DNA from: JAFAVZ01 sp036009105
GTDB taxonomy: Bacteria; Acidobacteriota; Thermoanaerobaculia; Gp7-AA8
Direction: 5' to 3'
DNA: 15,188 bases
NCBI GenBank assembly: GCA_036009105.1
Contig: DASYMJ010000196.1
Coordinates: 1 to 15,188, forward strand
The notes under the pieces were generated by a model. That model worked only from the letters and a program-made list of their open reading frames with translations, made no database searches and was not told the DNA's origin. Positions 1 to 6,730 of the stretch are shown in pieces; within the stretch, counting starts at the first letter, position 1, and each line of letters starts with the position of its first letter. The position numbers were made by a program, and so were the translations under genes.

Positions 1-110
1 GCCTGCTCCGGCCGGCGCAGCCTCTCGTACTCGGCGAGAGGGAGGGTGACTTCCTGGGCAAAGGCAGGGACGACGAGGAAAAGGAGAATGAGGGCGAGTC
101 GGGTCTTCAT
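1..110 (-). CDS. Partial gene for an exported protein of unknown function (N-terminus only)
   Basis: Read leftward from an ATG at 108-110, the sequence encodes 36 residues starting MKTRLALILLFLVVPAFAQ. This is a typical Sec signal peptide: Lys/Arg near the start, a hydrophobic core of about 13 residues, and an AFA-type cleavage site before Gln19. A strong ribosome binding site (AAAGGAG on the minus strand, 116-122) lies 5 bases upstream, which settles the start. The mature protein begins with a short acidic, Leu-rich stretch (QEVTLPLAEYERLRRPEQ) and then runs off the window, so the function cannot be named. It is divergent from the recombinase gene at 270. The call as a real exported-protein gene is fairly safe; its role is unknown. 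Confidence 0.75.
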   Translation of the reverse strand, partial: MKTRLALILLFLVVPAFAQEVTLPLAEYERLRRPEQ

Positions 111-115
111 CGCGG

Positions 116-122
116 CTCCTTT
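116..122 (-). promoter_or_regulatory. Ribosome binding site of the partial leftward gene
   Basis: The minus strand reads AAAGGAG, 5 bases before the ATG at 108-110. It is close to the ideal Shine-Dalgarno sequence and is the main support for calling the truncated gene real. Confidence 0.7.
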
Positions 123-163
123 CGGTTCACAGGTTGGACGCCGGAAGGGGCGGGGAGGAAACA

Positions 164-234
164 GTTGTCGGTTGTCGGTTGTCAGCAGATCCGTTCTACC
201 GACAACCGACAACCGACAATGGACAACTGATAAC
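164..234. repeat. Inverted array of heptamers, family A, copy 1 (5' of the recombinase gene)
   Basis: The left arm (164-184) holds three head-to-tail heptamers: GTTGTCG, GTTGTCG, GTTGTCA. The right arm (200-234) holds five on the opposite strand sense: CGACAAC, CGACAAC, CGACAAT, GGACAAC, TGATAAC. The innermost 19 bases of the two arms (165-183 and 201-219) are perfectly complementary around a 17-base loop, so the RNA could form a long hairpin. It lies in the gap between the divergent partial gene and the recombinase gene, ending about 20 bases before the recombinase ribosome binding site. A second copy of the same design is at 7376-7462. Confidence 0.85.
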
Positions 235-254
235 GTACCCCCACCGACCGAGAC

Positions 255-261
255 GGGGAGG
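255..261 (+). promoter_or_regulatory. Ribosome binding site for the tyrosine recombinase
   Basis: GGGGAGG stands 8 bases before a GTG at 270. This supports GTG rather than a downstream ATG as the start of the recombinase. Confidence 0.6.
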
Positions 262-269
262 TACCTGTA

Positions 270-1166
270 GTGAATCTGCTTCAGGCGGCGGACGCCTTCA
301 TTCTGCATTGCCATTCCATCCGCAAGCTCTCGCCGCACACGGTGCGCGCGTACCGGCTCGACCTGCGCGACTTCATCAGCTTCGCCGGGGCCGCGCGCGA
401 GGTTGCCGCGTGCGAGCGCCAGCTGCTCCAGAACTACGTCCGCCATCTTTTCGACGTGGGGGAGCTGAAGGAGTCGTCGGTCAAACGCCACCTGGCCACC
501 CTGCGCTCCTTCTTCCGCTGGTTCGAGGACGACCGCGACGACTTCGCCGATCCGTTCCGCAGCACGAAGATCCGCATCCGCATGCCGAAGCGGCTGCCGC
601 GCGTGATCGCCCGCGGCGACCTGCGCCGCCTCCTGCGCAACGAGGACGGCGCCACCTTCGCCGACCTGACCGGCTACGTGGCGACGGAGCTGCTCTTCGC
701 CACCGGCATGCGGGTCAGCGAGCTGGCCTCGCTGCTCGACCGCGCGGTGGACCTGGAGGACGGCATCATCACCATCATCGGCAAGGGCAACCGCCAGCGG
801 CGGGTCTTCGTGCCGGATGACGTGAAGCCGCTGCTGGCCGACTACCGCCTCGTGCGCGACCGCACCTCGCCGGCCGCCGAGACGTTCCTGGTGAACTCGC
901 GCGGCGACGCGGCCTCCCCGCAGCTGATCCGCCGCCTGGTCCGCCTGCGCGGCGAGCGCTGCGCGCTGCGCGACCGGATCACGCCACACATGTTCCGCCA
1001 CTCGGTGGCCACCTACCTGCTGGAGGAAGGGGTCGACATCCGCTACGTGCAGCGCCTCCTCGGGCACCGCAGCATCAGCACCACGGAGATCTACACGCAC
1101 GTGGCCGACTCCAGCCTGCGGGTGCGCATCACCGAACGCCACCCGCGGCGGGGGATCGTGGGGTAG
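270..1166 (+). CDS. xerC: Tyrosine recombinase, XerC/XerD type
   Basis: This 298-residue protein has the standard length and layout of a Xer recombinase. An N-terminal SAM-like DNA-binding domain spans about residues 1-90 (SPHTVRAYRLDLRDF is typical) and the catalytic domain about 107-290. All catalytic residues are present: Arg148 in ATGMRVSEL, Lys172 in IGKGNRQR, His240 and Arg243 in HMFRHS, His266 in LLGHRS, and the nucleophile Tyr275 in TTEIYTHV. In the family, XerC and XerD resolve chromosome dimers at dif, but the same fold serves phages and mobile elements. No dif-like site, integron attC or phage gene is visible here, so a housekeeping role is likely but XerC versus XerD is not decided. 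The start is GTG with a good ribosome binding site. Translation of the next gene may be coupled, because the gap is only 11 bases. Confidence 0.9.
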   Translation: MNLLQAADAFILHCHSIRKLSPHTVRAYRLDLRDFISFAGAAREVAACERQLLQNYVRHLFDVGELKESSVKRHLATLRSFFRWFEDDRDDFADPFRSTKIRIRMPKRLPRVIARGDLRRLLRNEDGATFADLTGYVATELLFATGMRVSELASLLDRAVDLEDGIITIIGKGNRQRRVFVPDDVKPLLADYRLVRDRTSPAAETFLVNSRGDAASPQLIRRLVRLRGERCALRDRITPHMFRHSVATYLLEEGVDIRYVQRLLGHRSISTTEIYTHVADSSLRVRITERHPRRGIVG

Positions 1167-1177
1167 GGTAGGCGCTG

Positions 1178-2272
1178 ATGACCGAAACGCTTTCCCTCCG
1201 CGCGCTCAACCGCTCGACGCTGGCCCGGCAGCTGCTGCTCGAGCGCGCGTCCATCACCGCGGCCGAAGCCGTGGAGCGGCTGGCCGGCATGCAGGCCCAG
1301 CTGGCCCGGCCGCCGTACATCGGGCTCTGGTCGCGCATCGAAGGCTTCACCCGGGCCGACCTGACCGGGGCGGCGGAGGGACGGGAGGTGGTGCGGGCCA
1401 CGGCCATGCGCGGCACGCTGCACCTGCTTACCAGGAAGGACTTTCTGGCCTTCCGGCCGGTGCTGCAGGAGACGCTGGCCAAAGGGGCGCAGTCGATCCT
1501 GAAGGACCGGGGGAAGCTGGAGGTCGAGCCGCTGGTGGCCGAGGCGCGGGCGTTCTTCGATGAGCAGCCGCGGACGTTCGAGGAACTGCGCAAGCACCTC
1601 ATGGCCCTCCATCCCGAGCTCGACGAGCGGGCCATGGGGTACCTGGTGCGGATGCATCTGCCGGCGGTGCAGGTGCCGGAGGAGGGAGCGGCGTGGGGCT
1701 GGCCGGCCAGCGCCGACTTCGCCGTCGCCGAGACGTGGCTGGGCAGGAAGATGCCGAAGACGGCGAAGGGGGAGGCGATCGCGCGGAGCTACTTCGCGGC
1801 CTTCGGACCGGCCACCGGGGCGGACTTTCAGACCTGGTCCGGGCTGGCCGAGGCGAAGCAGCTCGTGGAGGCGCTGCGGCCGAAGCTGCGCACGTTCCGC
1901 GATCCGCGCGGCCGGGAGCTGTTCGATCTGCCCGATGCGCCGCGGATCACCGAGGACCGACCGGCGCCGGTGCGCTTCCTCCCCGAATTCGACAACCTCC
2001 TGCTCGCGCACGCCGACCGGACGCGCATCGTGGCCGACCAGCACCGGCCGCTCGTCGCCACCAGGAACCTGCGCATCCTCGCCACGTTCCTCGTCGACGG
2101 CTTCGTCGCCGGCACGTGGGACGTGGAGAAGAAGAAGGGGGTGGCCACGCTCGCCCTCCAGCCGTTCATCAAGCTGACCAAGGAGGCGAAGCGGGAGCTG
2201 CAGGAGGAAGGGGAAAAGCTGCTGCGCTTCGTGGAGGAGGATGCGAAGTCATACGCGGTGAGCGGCGGTTAG
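1178..2272 (+). CDS. Winged-helix DNA-binding protein of the HTH_42 / AlkZ-like family
   Basis: The 364-residue protein matches the HTH_42 family, which includes the DNA glycosylases AlkZ and YcaQ that remove alkylated or crosslinked bases. Recognisable signatures are GMQAQL (residues 37-42), TAMRGTLHLLTRKDF (75-89), AFGPATGADFQTWSGLA (208-224), LPEFDNLLLAHADR (268-281) and DGFVAGTW (307-314). Gln39-Ala-Gln41 fits the Gln-x-Gln motif described as catalytic in AlkZ. That makes glycosylase activity plausible but not proven, since many members of the family are uncharacterised. The gene follows the recombinase by 11 bases and is probably cotranscribed. Its ATG lacks a clear Shine-Dalgarno sequence; the junction is instead G-rich (runs at 1150-1154, 1160-1163 and 1166-1168). 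The family call is strong; the exact activity is inferred. Confidence 0.82.
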   Translation: MTETLSLRALNRSTLARQLLLERASITAAEAVERLAGMQAQLARPPYIGLWSRIEGFTRADLTGAAEGREVVRATAMRGTLHLLTRKDFLAFRPVLQETLAKGAQSILKDRGKLEVEPLVAEARAFFDEQPRTFEELRKHLMALHPELDERAMGYLVRMHLPAVQVPEEGAAWGWPASADFAVAETWLGRKMPKTAKGEAIARSYFAAFGPATGADFQTWSGLAEAKQLVEALRPKLRTFRDPRGRELFDLPDAPRITEDRPAPVRFLPEFDNLLLAHADRTRIVADQHRPLVATRNLRILATFLVDGFVAGTWDVEKKKGVATLALQPFIKLTKEAKRELQEEGEKLLRFVEEDAKSYAVSGG

Positions 2273-2287
2273 TTGTACAGTCGCGGC

Positions 2288-3043
2288 ATGAAACGTACCG
2301 CAGCCCTCTTCATCGTGCTCGCTCTATCCGTGGCCGCGTTCGCGAAGGACACGCGCAAGGAACTCACCGTCAACCTCAAGTACGCGCCTCAGGAAGGGGT
2401 GCAGTCGAACCTGCCCGACCTCGCACCGGCCATGCTGGAGAAGCCGTTCCAGCTGCGCGTCGAAGATGCGCGCGGCCTGCCCGCGCCGCTCACCATCGGC
2501 CAGGGGACGAACGACGACGACCTGAGCTTCCCCGTCCTCGCCTCGGCCGACCCCGTCCTCTACGTCAAGGACACGCTCCAGCAGATCGCCGCGAACTGGG
2601 GCCTCAAGGTCGCCGAGCAGAAGCAGCGCGTGCTCACCGTGCGGGTGAGCCGCTTCTTCGTCGACGAGAGCAACAAGGCCCTGGGCTCGGTCTACACCGC
2701 CGAAGCGCGGCTCACCTTCGCCCTCACCGACGACGGCCGCAAGCTCGCGGAAGGCTCCGCCTCGGGCGAGGCGCACCGCTACGGACGCGCGCGCAGCGCG
2801 GAGAACATCAACGAGGTGCTGAGCGACGCGCTGAAGGAAGCGTTCGGCGACGCGCTGACGAACAGCCAGCTGCAGTCGGCCTGGACCTCCGGGAAGACGA
2901 GCGGCGGCGGTGGGGGTGGCTCGACCACGGCGAAGGAGAGCGTCGAGGAGCGGCTGCGCAAGCTCGATGACCTGCTCAAAAAGAAGCTGATCACCAAGGA
3001 GGAGTACGACAGCAAGCGCGCCGAGATCCTGAAGGACATGTAG
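2288..3043 (+). CDS. Exported YajG-like protein with C-terminal SHOCT-like domain
   Basis: The start was set at ATG 2288 because translation then opens with a clear signal peptide (MKRTAALFIVLALSVAAFA, cleavage near residue 19). A TTG 15 bases upstream would add residues that spoil it. The 251-residue product has three parts. Residues 25-195 resemble the YajG family of envelope proteins: KELTVNLKYAP, then VLTVRVSRFFVDES and an Ala/Glu-rich helix. Residues 205-212 are a Gly/Ser linker. Residues 218-251 look like a SHOCT domain, a short amphipathic hairpin often found at protein C-termini (ERLRKLDDLLKKKLITKEEY). YajG of enterobacteria is a lipoprotein, but no lipobox cysteine is present here, so the product should be periplasmic. 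The stop codon overlaps the first base of a palindromic repeat. The YajG link is a resemblance by eye; the SHOCT call is firmer. Confidence 0.75.
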   Translation: MKRTAALFIVLALSVAAFAKDTRKELTVNLKYAPQEGVQSNLPDLAPAMLEKPFQLRVEDARGLPAPLTIGQGTNDDDLSFPVLASADPVLYVKDTLQQIAANWGLKVAEQKQRVLTVRVSRFFVDESNKALGSVYTAEARLTFALTDDGRKLAEGSASGEAHRYGRARSAENINEVLSDALKEAFGDALTNSQLQSAWTSGKTSGGGGGGSTTAKESVEERLRKLDDLLKKKLITKEEYDSKRAEILKDM

Positions 3044-3097
3044 GGCCGGCTCTCCAGCCGGCCCCTGGTCATGTAGGGCCGGCTCTCCAGCCGGCCC
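3037..3097. repeat. Two direct copies of a palindromic repeat with GGGCCGGCT stem
   Basis: Copies at 3043-3064 and 3076-3097 are identical. Each has a 9-base stem GGGCCGGCT closed on the loop CTCC and ending AGCCGGCCC. The identity extends 6 bases to the left (CATGTA) in both copies, giving a 28-base unit with a 33-base period (3037-3064 and 3070-3097). In the first copy, ATGTAG of the unit forms the last Met codon and stop codon of the YajG-like gene. The stems should be very stable in RNA, but no U-tract follows, so they are not classic terminators. Confidence 0.9.
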
Positions 3098-3135
3098 AGA
3101 TCGCGGTGAATGAACGGCGTTGGTATACGACGAGT

Positions 3136-3157
3136 GGGCCGGCTGGAGAGCCGGCCC
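3136..3157. repeat. Third, inverted copy of the GGGCCGGCT palindromic repeat
   Basis: The same stem occurs here in reverse orientation (loop GGAG instead of CTCC), 8 bases beyond the stop codon of the leftward low-complexity protein gene at 3166. The CATGTA extension is not retained. Together with the pair at 3037-3097, it means each of the two convergent genes ends beside a copy oriented the same way relative to that gene. Confidence 0.88.
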
Positions 3158-3165
3158 TGGCGTTT

Positions 3166-4119
3166 TCAGCGGCGGTACGCGCCGGTGTCGATGCCGGCCA
3201 CGCGGTAGGCCTCGAAGACGCCGCGGGTCCAGGCGCCGGAGAGCTCCACGTAGTCGCCCGGACGGAGGTCGTCCATCAGGCGGTCGCGGGTGCGCATCAC
3301 GGCCGTGACGAAGTCACCGGACAGGTCGTCGTGGATGACGAACGTGCCGTTGCGGTAGTCGACGCTCTCCACCACGCCGCGCAGGTCGCCGTTGGTGTAG
3401 GCGCCGGACACCGGGCCGGCGTCGTAGTAGTCGTAGTAGCCGCCCGGGTTGTAGTAGCCGCCCAGGCGGAGGGAGATGCCGACCCGGATGGGGAAGGCGC
3501 GGAAGCGGATCTCGGGGAGAAAGAACGGGAACGGCGCACCGCTGATCCAGACCCGGTAGCCGGAGCCGTAGCGCTCGTAGCGCGAGACGCGGCCGCTGTA
3601 GTACTGCGGGCGGCTGCGATCGTAGCGGTCGTAGCTGCGGTTGTTGTTGTAGCCGTAGTTGCGGTTGTCGTTACGGCCGTAGCTGCGGTTCCGGTCGTTG
3701 CGGCTGTCGTAACGGTTGTTGTTGCGGTTGTCGTAGCGGTTGGAGTTGTTGTTGTCGTAACGGTTGCGGTTGTCGTTGCGATTGGAGTTGTTGTTGTTGT
3801 CGTAGCGCCGATCGTTGCCGTTGCTGTTGCCGTTGCGGCGGTCGTAGCTGCTGCCGTTGTTGTTGTTGCGGTAGGCCTGGGTCGGCTGCTCCGACTGCTG
3901 TTGCGACTGCTGCTGACGGCGCCACTCGCTGCCGTTGTTGCGCTGCTGCTGCGCCTGCGATCGGGAGGAGGACGAGGCGTCGCGGTTCCGCTCGATCCGC
4001 GTCCTCTCCCGCCCTGTCTCGTTTGCAGGACGGTCTTCCGCGAAAGCGGACGTTCCGACGAGCATGGCCACCGCCACCGCGCCGGTCACAAGTGAAGCTA
4101 ATTTATTGGATCTGTTCAT
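3166..4119 (-). CDS. Exported Asn/Arg/Tyr-rich low-complexity protein with C-terminal folded domain
   Basis: The start was placed at ATG 4119 because it follows a good ribosome binding site (GGAGGG on the minus strand) and opens with a signal peptide (residues 1-27, ending TSAFA). Longer versions would run into the upstream repeat. The 317-residue product has a Gln/Arg/Ser-rich stretch (residues 48-82). Next come about 87 residues dominated by Asn, Arg, Tyr and Asp in RYDNRN- and RNNN-like repeats (84-170), and then a domain of roughly 140 residues rich in Tyr and Gly. That domain ends with a beta-rich module (RGVVESVDYRNGTFVIHDD, later LRPGDYVELSG), which could be a small OB-like or barrel fold. 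I do not recognise a named family. The low-complexity part is probably disordered, and its position suggests a spacer or binding surface outside the cytoplasm. It lies downstream of the glycoside hydrolase in the same direction, separated by a heptamer palindrome. Confidence 0.75.
   Translation of the reverse strand: MNRSNKLASLVTGAVAVAMLVGTSAFAEDRPANETGRERTRIERNRDASSSSRSQAQQQRNNGSEWRRQQQSQQQSEQPTQAYRNNNNGSSYDRRNGNSNGNDRRYDNNNNSNRNDNRNRYDNNNSNRYDNRNNNRYDSRNDRNRSYGRNDNRNYGYNNNRSYDRYDRSRPQYYSGRVSRYERYGSGYRVWISGAPFPFFLPEIRFRAFPIRVGISLRLGGYYNPGGYYDYYDAGPVSGAYTNGDLRGVVESVDYRNGTFVIHDDLSGDFVTAVMRTRDRLMDDLRPGDYVELSGAWTRGVFEAYRVAGIDTGAYRR
3610..3870 (-). repeat. In-gene low-complexity repeats encoding Asn/Arg/Tyr/Asp-rich segment
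   Basis: On the plus strand this stretch is full of GTT/GTC/GTA-type triplets and short (GTT)n runs, for example near 3642, 3743, 3788 and 3856. On the coding strand these are mostly AAC, CGN, TAC and GAC codons, giving degenerate repeats of RYDNRN and NNN. Because the unit is a multiple of three, slippage would change protein length without breaking the frame. Confidence 0.8.
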
Positions 4120-4125
4120 GTTGTC

Positions 4126-4131
4126 CCTCCA
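4126..4131 (-). promoter_or_regulatory. Ribosome binding site of the low-complexity protein gene
   Basis: The minus strand reads TTGGAGGGACAAC before the ATG at 4119. The GGAGG core is about 6 bases from the start and decides between this ATG and the more upstream in-frame starts. Confidence 0.65.
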
Positions 4132-4178
4132 AGGACGATTGACTGCCGGGTCTACTATTCGCAAACGGCGGACCAGCA

Positions 4179-4284
4179 AGCGGCGAGCAGCGAACAGCGG
4201 GCCGCGAGCAGGAGAACCGATGGCTTGCCGCCGTCCCGTTGCCAGGTTCTCCTGCTCGCCGCCCGCTGCCTGCTGCTCGCTATT
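4179..4284. repeat. Long inverted array of heptamers, family B
   Basis: The left arm reads in strict seven-base register GCGAGCA, GCGAACA, GCGGGCC, GCGAGCA, GGAGAAC (4183-4217). The right arm reads GTTCTCC, TGCTCGC, CGCCCGC, TGCCTGC, TGCTCGC (4246-4280). Fifteen bases pair perfectly inside (4204-4218 with 4245-4259) and pairing continues outward to about 40 bases with few mismatches, around a 26-base loop. The architecture matches the family A elements at 164-234 and 7376-7462, but the heptamer is different. The stop codon of the glycoside hydrolase (4280-4282) lies inside the right arm. On the other side, the ribosome binding site of the low-complexity gene is about 48 bases away. Confidence 0.85.
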
Positions 4285-6730
4285 GGGCCCCGCCGCGGAG
4301 CTCCGCAACATGCGCGGTCCTGACCAGGGTGGCCGCCGGCGTGAGAGAGGGATCGGTGTACACCAGGGCGGCGAGACCGAGGGCGGCGCGGGCCTGATCG
4401 AGGGCGGTGCGCAGCTCGGTCAGGTGCTGGGCCTTGATCGTGGTGCCGGCGGCGAGGGAGGGATCGGTGAAGCTCTGCGCGGGCAGGCCGGCCGCGGCGC
4501 GCATCGCGTTGGCGGCGATGCGCAATTGCAGCACGTGCACGGCCTTGATCTGCGTCCCGGCCCCGAGCGGCTCGTCGCTGAAGGCGACCGTGGTGGCCGG
4601 ATCGGCCGCGCTGTACGCGCCCCACGCGCCGCTGACCATCGCCCGCACCTTGTACAGATAGGTGGTGTTCGCGGAGACGGAGTTGTCGTCGAAGGCGGTG
4701 GCGCCCGTCGGGGTGAGGAGCGTGAACGCGCCGTTGTTGAAGCCGCGCCAGACCTCGTAACCCGTCGCGCCGGCCACGGACGTCCAGCTCAGCGCGACCT
4801 GTCCCGTCCCGGCGGCGGTGGCGGTGATGGTGAGCGAGGCACCCGCCGGCGTCACGTGCACCGTGCCCGATGGCGCGCTCGTGCCGGCCGCGTTGACAGC
4901 CACCACGGAGCAGTCGTAGCCGGCGCCGTTGGCCAGACCCGACACCGTGATCGGCGAGGCCGCGCCGCTCGCGCTGACGGAACCGGGCATGCAGGTCGCG
5001 CGGTAGCTGGTCATGTTCGCCCCGCCGTCGCTGGCCGGCGCGGTGAAGGCGATGCTCGCCGTGCCGTTGCCCGGCGTCGCGGTACCGATGGCCGGCGCGC
5101 CGGGCGCGGTCGCGCCGGCAACCACGAGCAGCGTGATCGACTGCGGCGGGAGGGTCAGCGACAGCGCGGAGGAGGCCAGCGGCACGTCGGCCAGATGGGT
5201 GATGCTGTTGGTCGCGGTCAGCTGCCAGCGCTGCCCGGCCGCGGTGCGGTGGGGGACGAAGCCGGCCAGGTTCACCGTGGCGGGCGTGTCGCCGGTCAGA
5301 GACTTGGAGATGAGCATCACGGTCAGCGCCGCGTCCGTCGAGCGGACGGCGGCGAAGGCCGCCACGTTGTCCGGATTCGGGCCGGAAGCGCTCACGCTGG
5401 TGTCGCCGAACGCCGAATGCGCGCCGTCGTAGTTGCGGTACATCTTCATGGCGTTGTAGACCGGCGTGCCGGCCTCCGGCGTCGTCCAGCGGACGCCCAT
5501 GTCCAGCCCCTCGCGGCCGAAGATGCCGTAGACGTCCGCCTGCGCGGTGGCGCCGTTGATGTGCCCCTCCGCCCCCCAGTTGTACTCGGTGATGCCGATC
5601 TGCGTGCCGGGATAGTGATTCGTCACCCACTCCTTCAGGCGCGGGATGAGGCGCACCTTCGCGCCGCCCTGCTCCGTGCCGCCGATCCACGACTCGTCGA
5701 CATAGCCCGGATCCCACAGGGAACGGGTGGAGCGGTTGCGCCGCAGCTGCTGCGCGTTCGAGACGTCGTCGCTGAACTCGCCCGACTGCGGATAAAAATG
5801 CACCGTGGCGATGTCGAGGATGCGCTGGCCGTGGGCCAGCTCGTACGTCCTGGCCTGGTCGAGGACCCAGTCGATGTACGGCTTGTTGCCGTGGGCGATG
5901 CGGTCCGCGTTGTCGCCGTTCTCCATGTCCTTGCCGCTCATGAAGTAGCCGGACCAGCCCCACTCCTCGATGCCGGTCAGCTGCGCCGCGGGGTCCTTCG
6001 CCTTGATGGCCGCGCCGTACTCGGCCATCTTCGCCCACACCTCGTCGTAGGTGGTGCCGTCCGGATGGACGTCCCAGTGGTCGAAGCTCCACAGGCCCGG
6101 CTCGTTGTCCAGCGAGTAGTAGCGCACGCCGCCCGCGCTCGCCGCGCCCCAGGTGGTCACCAGGTGCTGGATCCAGTTCGCCTGGTGCACGGAGGTGTAC
6201 GTGGCGGCCGTATCCGACGGATCGTTCACGTGCAGCATGCGGTTGCCGCCCTGCTTGCCGTTTCCGCAGTCGGGCCGCCACTCGGAGTCGTTCTCGTCCT
6301 GCGCGCCGTATTTGGCGATGGAGAAGCCGCAGCGGTAGCTCCGGTCCTTCGGCAGCAGGCCCATCATCGGAATGGTCATGACCGGCTGCGCGCCGGCGTT
6401 GCGGGTGTACTGGATGAAGTCGTCCGCCGACTTGCCGTTCGAGCCGTCGCCGGCCAAAACGTCGTCCGGGACGTTCTCGAAGTAGTAGTCCTTGCAGCGG
6501 TTTGCCGTGCTGAAGGCCCAGTTGTAGCGGCTCATGGCATTGCCGCCCCACCGATTGAGGGTCAGACCGAGGTCCGTGATGGCGGACTGGCTGGCCCAGG
6601 CGGCGCCGTAGATGCGCGGGTCGATGGCGTGCCGGTTCGCGGCCGCGTTCACGGTCACGGTCACGGGCGGATTGGCGGCGAAGAGCGGAACGGCCGCAAA
6701 GAGAAGCAGGATGAGGCGGTCGGGACGCAT
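4280..6730 (-). CDS. Exported glycoside hydrolase family 44 (endoglucanase/xyloglucanase type)
   Basis: The 816-residue protein has a signal peptide (1-19) and a GH44 catalytic region (about 22-540). Hallmarks are LNRWGGNAMSRYNW (58-71), YYSLDNEPGLWSFDHWDVHP (204-223, one residue per letter) and GITEYNWGAEGHINGA (379-394). By comparison with family knowledge, Glu210 in DNEP is the acid/base and Glu382 in TEYNWG the nucleophile. Their 172-residue spacing agrees with characterised members as I remember them. GH44 enzymes cleave beta-1,4-glucan backbones such as cellulose derivatives and xyloglucan. Two Fn3-like domains follow (about 542-628 and 632-716). The C-terminus carries a repeat of about 37 residues (717-816), probably for surface attachment or binding. 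No Shine-Dalgarno sequence is evident before the ATG; the signal peptide supports this start. The gene is divergent from the secretion cluster, and no functional link to it is implied. Confidence 0.9.
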   Translation of the reverse strand: MRPDRLILLLFAAVPLFAANPPVTVTVNAAANRHAIDPRIYGAAWASQSAITDLGLTLNRWGGNAMSRYNWAFSTANRCKDYYFENVPDDVLAGDGSNGKSADDFIQYTRNAGAQPVMTIPMMGLLPKDRSYRCGFSIAKYGAQDENDSEWRPDCGNGKQGGNRMLHVNDPSDTAATYTSVHQANWIQHLVTTWGAASAGGVRYYSLDNEPGLWSFDHWDVHPDGTTYDEVWAKMAEYGAAIKAKDPAAQLTGIEEWGWSGYFMSGKDMENGDNADRIAHGNKPYIDWVLDQARTYELAHGQRILDIATVHFYPQSGEFSDDVSNAQQLRRNRSTRSLWDPGYVDESWIGGTEQGGAKVRLIPRLKEWVTNHYPGTQIGITEYNWGAEGHINGATAQADVYGIFGREGLDMGVRWTTPEAGTPVYNAMKMYRNYDGAHSAFGDTSVSASGPNPDNVAAFAAVRSTDAALTVMLISKSLTGDTPATVNLAGFVPHRTAAGQRWQLTATNSITHLADVPLASSALSLTLPPQSITLLVVAGATAPGAPAIGTATPGNGTASIAFTAPASDGGANMTSYRATCMPGSVSASGAASPITVSGLANGAGYDCSVVAVNAAGTSAPSGTVHVTPAGASLTITATAAGTGQVALSWTSVAGATGYEVWRGFNNGAFTLLTPTGATAFDDNSVSANTTYLYKVRAMVSGAWGAYSAADPATTVAFSDEPLGAGTQIKAVHVLQLRIAANAMRAAAGLPAQSFTDPSLAAGTTIKAQHLTELRTALDQARAALGLAALVYTDPSLTPAATLVRTAHVAELRGGAQ
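4283..4582 (-). repeat. C-terminal tandem protein module of about 37 residues, 2.7 copies, in the GH44 enzyme
   Basis: Three copies begin FSDEPLG (residue 717), SFTDPSL (753) and VYTDPSL (790). Each follows the pattern Asp-x-x-Leu, then a Lys/Arg-containing I/V-(K/R)-x-x-H-x-x-(Q/E)-L-R motif, an Ala/Arg-rich helix and GL. The third copy stops right after its ELR motif, where the heptamer palindrome begins. I recall similar tails on secreted proteins of Acidobacteriota-like genomes, but I know of no assigned function. It lacks the Asp/Asn calcium loops of dockerins. Confidence 0.7.

Noticed and set aside
164..234. A CRISPR-like repeat array
   Set aside because: Units are 7 bases with no spacers and are arranged as an inverted palindrome. 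No cas gene is present.
2273..2287. TTG at 2273 as start of the YajG-like gene
   Set aside because: It would directly abut the upstream stop codon and add five residues before a clean signal peptide. ATG at 2288 is better.
3106..4095. A plus-strand frame encoding a Val/Ala-rich protein
   Set aside because: It is the complement of the Asn-rich gene (AAC codons read as GTT). It shows only poly-Val low complexity and no signal or domain.
4283..4582. Dockerin or calcium-binding repeats at the GH44 C-terminus
   Set aside because: The repeats lack the DxNxDG-type calcium loops. The conserved residues are His, Glu, Leu and Arg instead.
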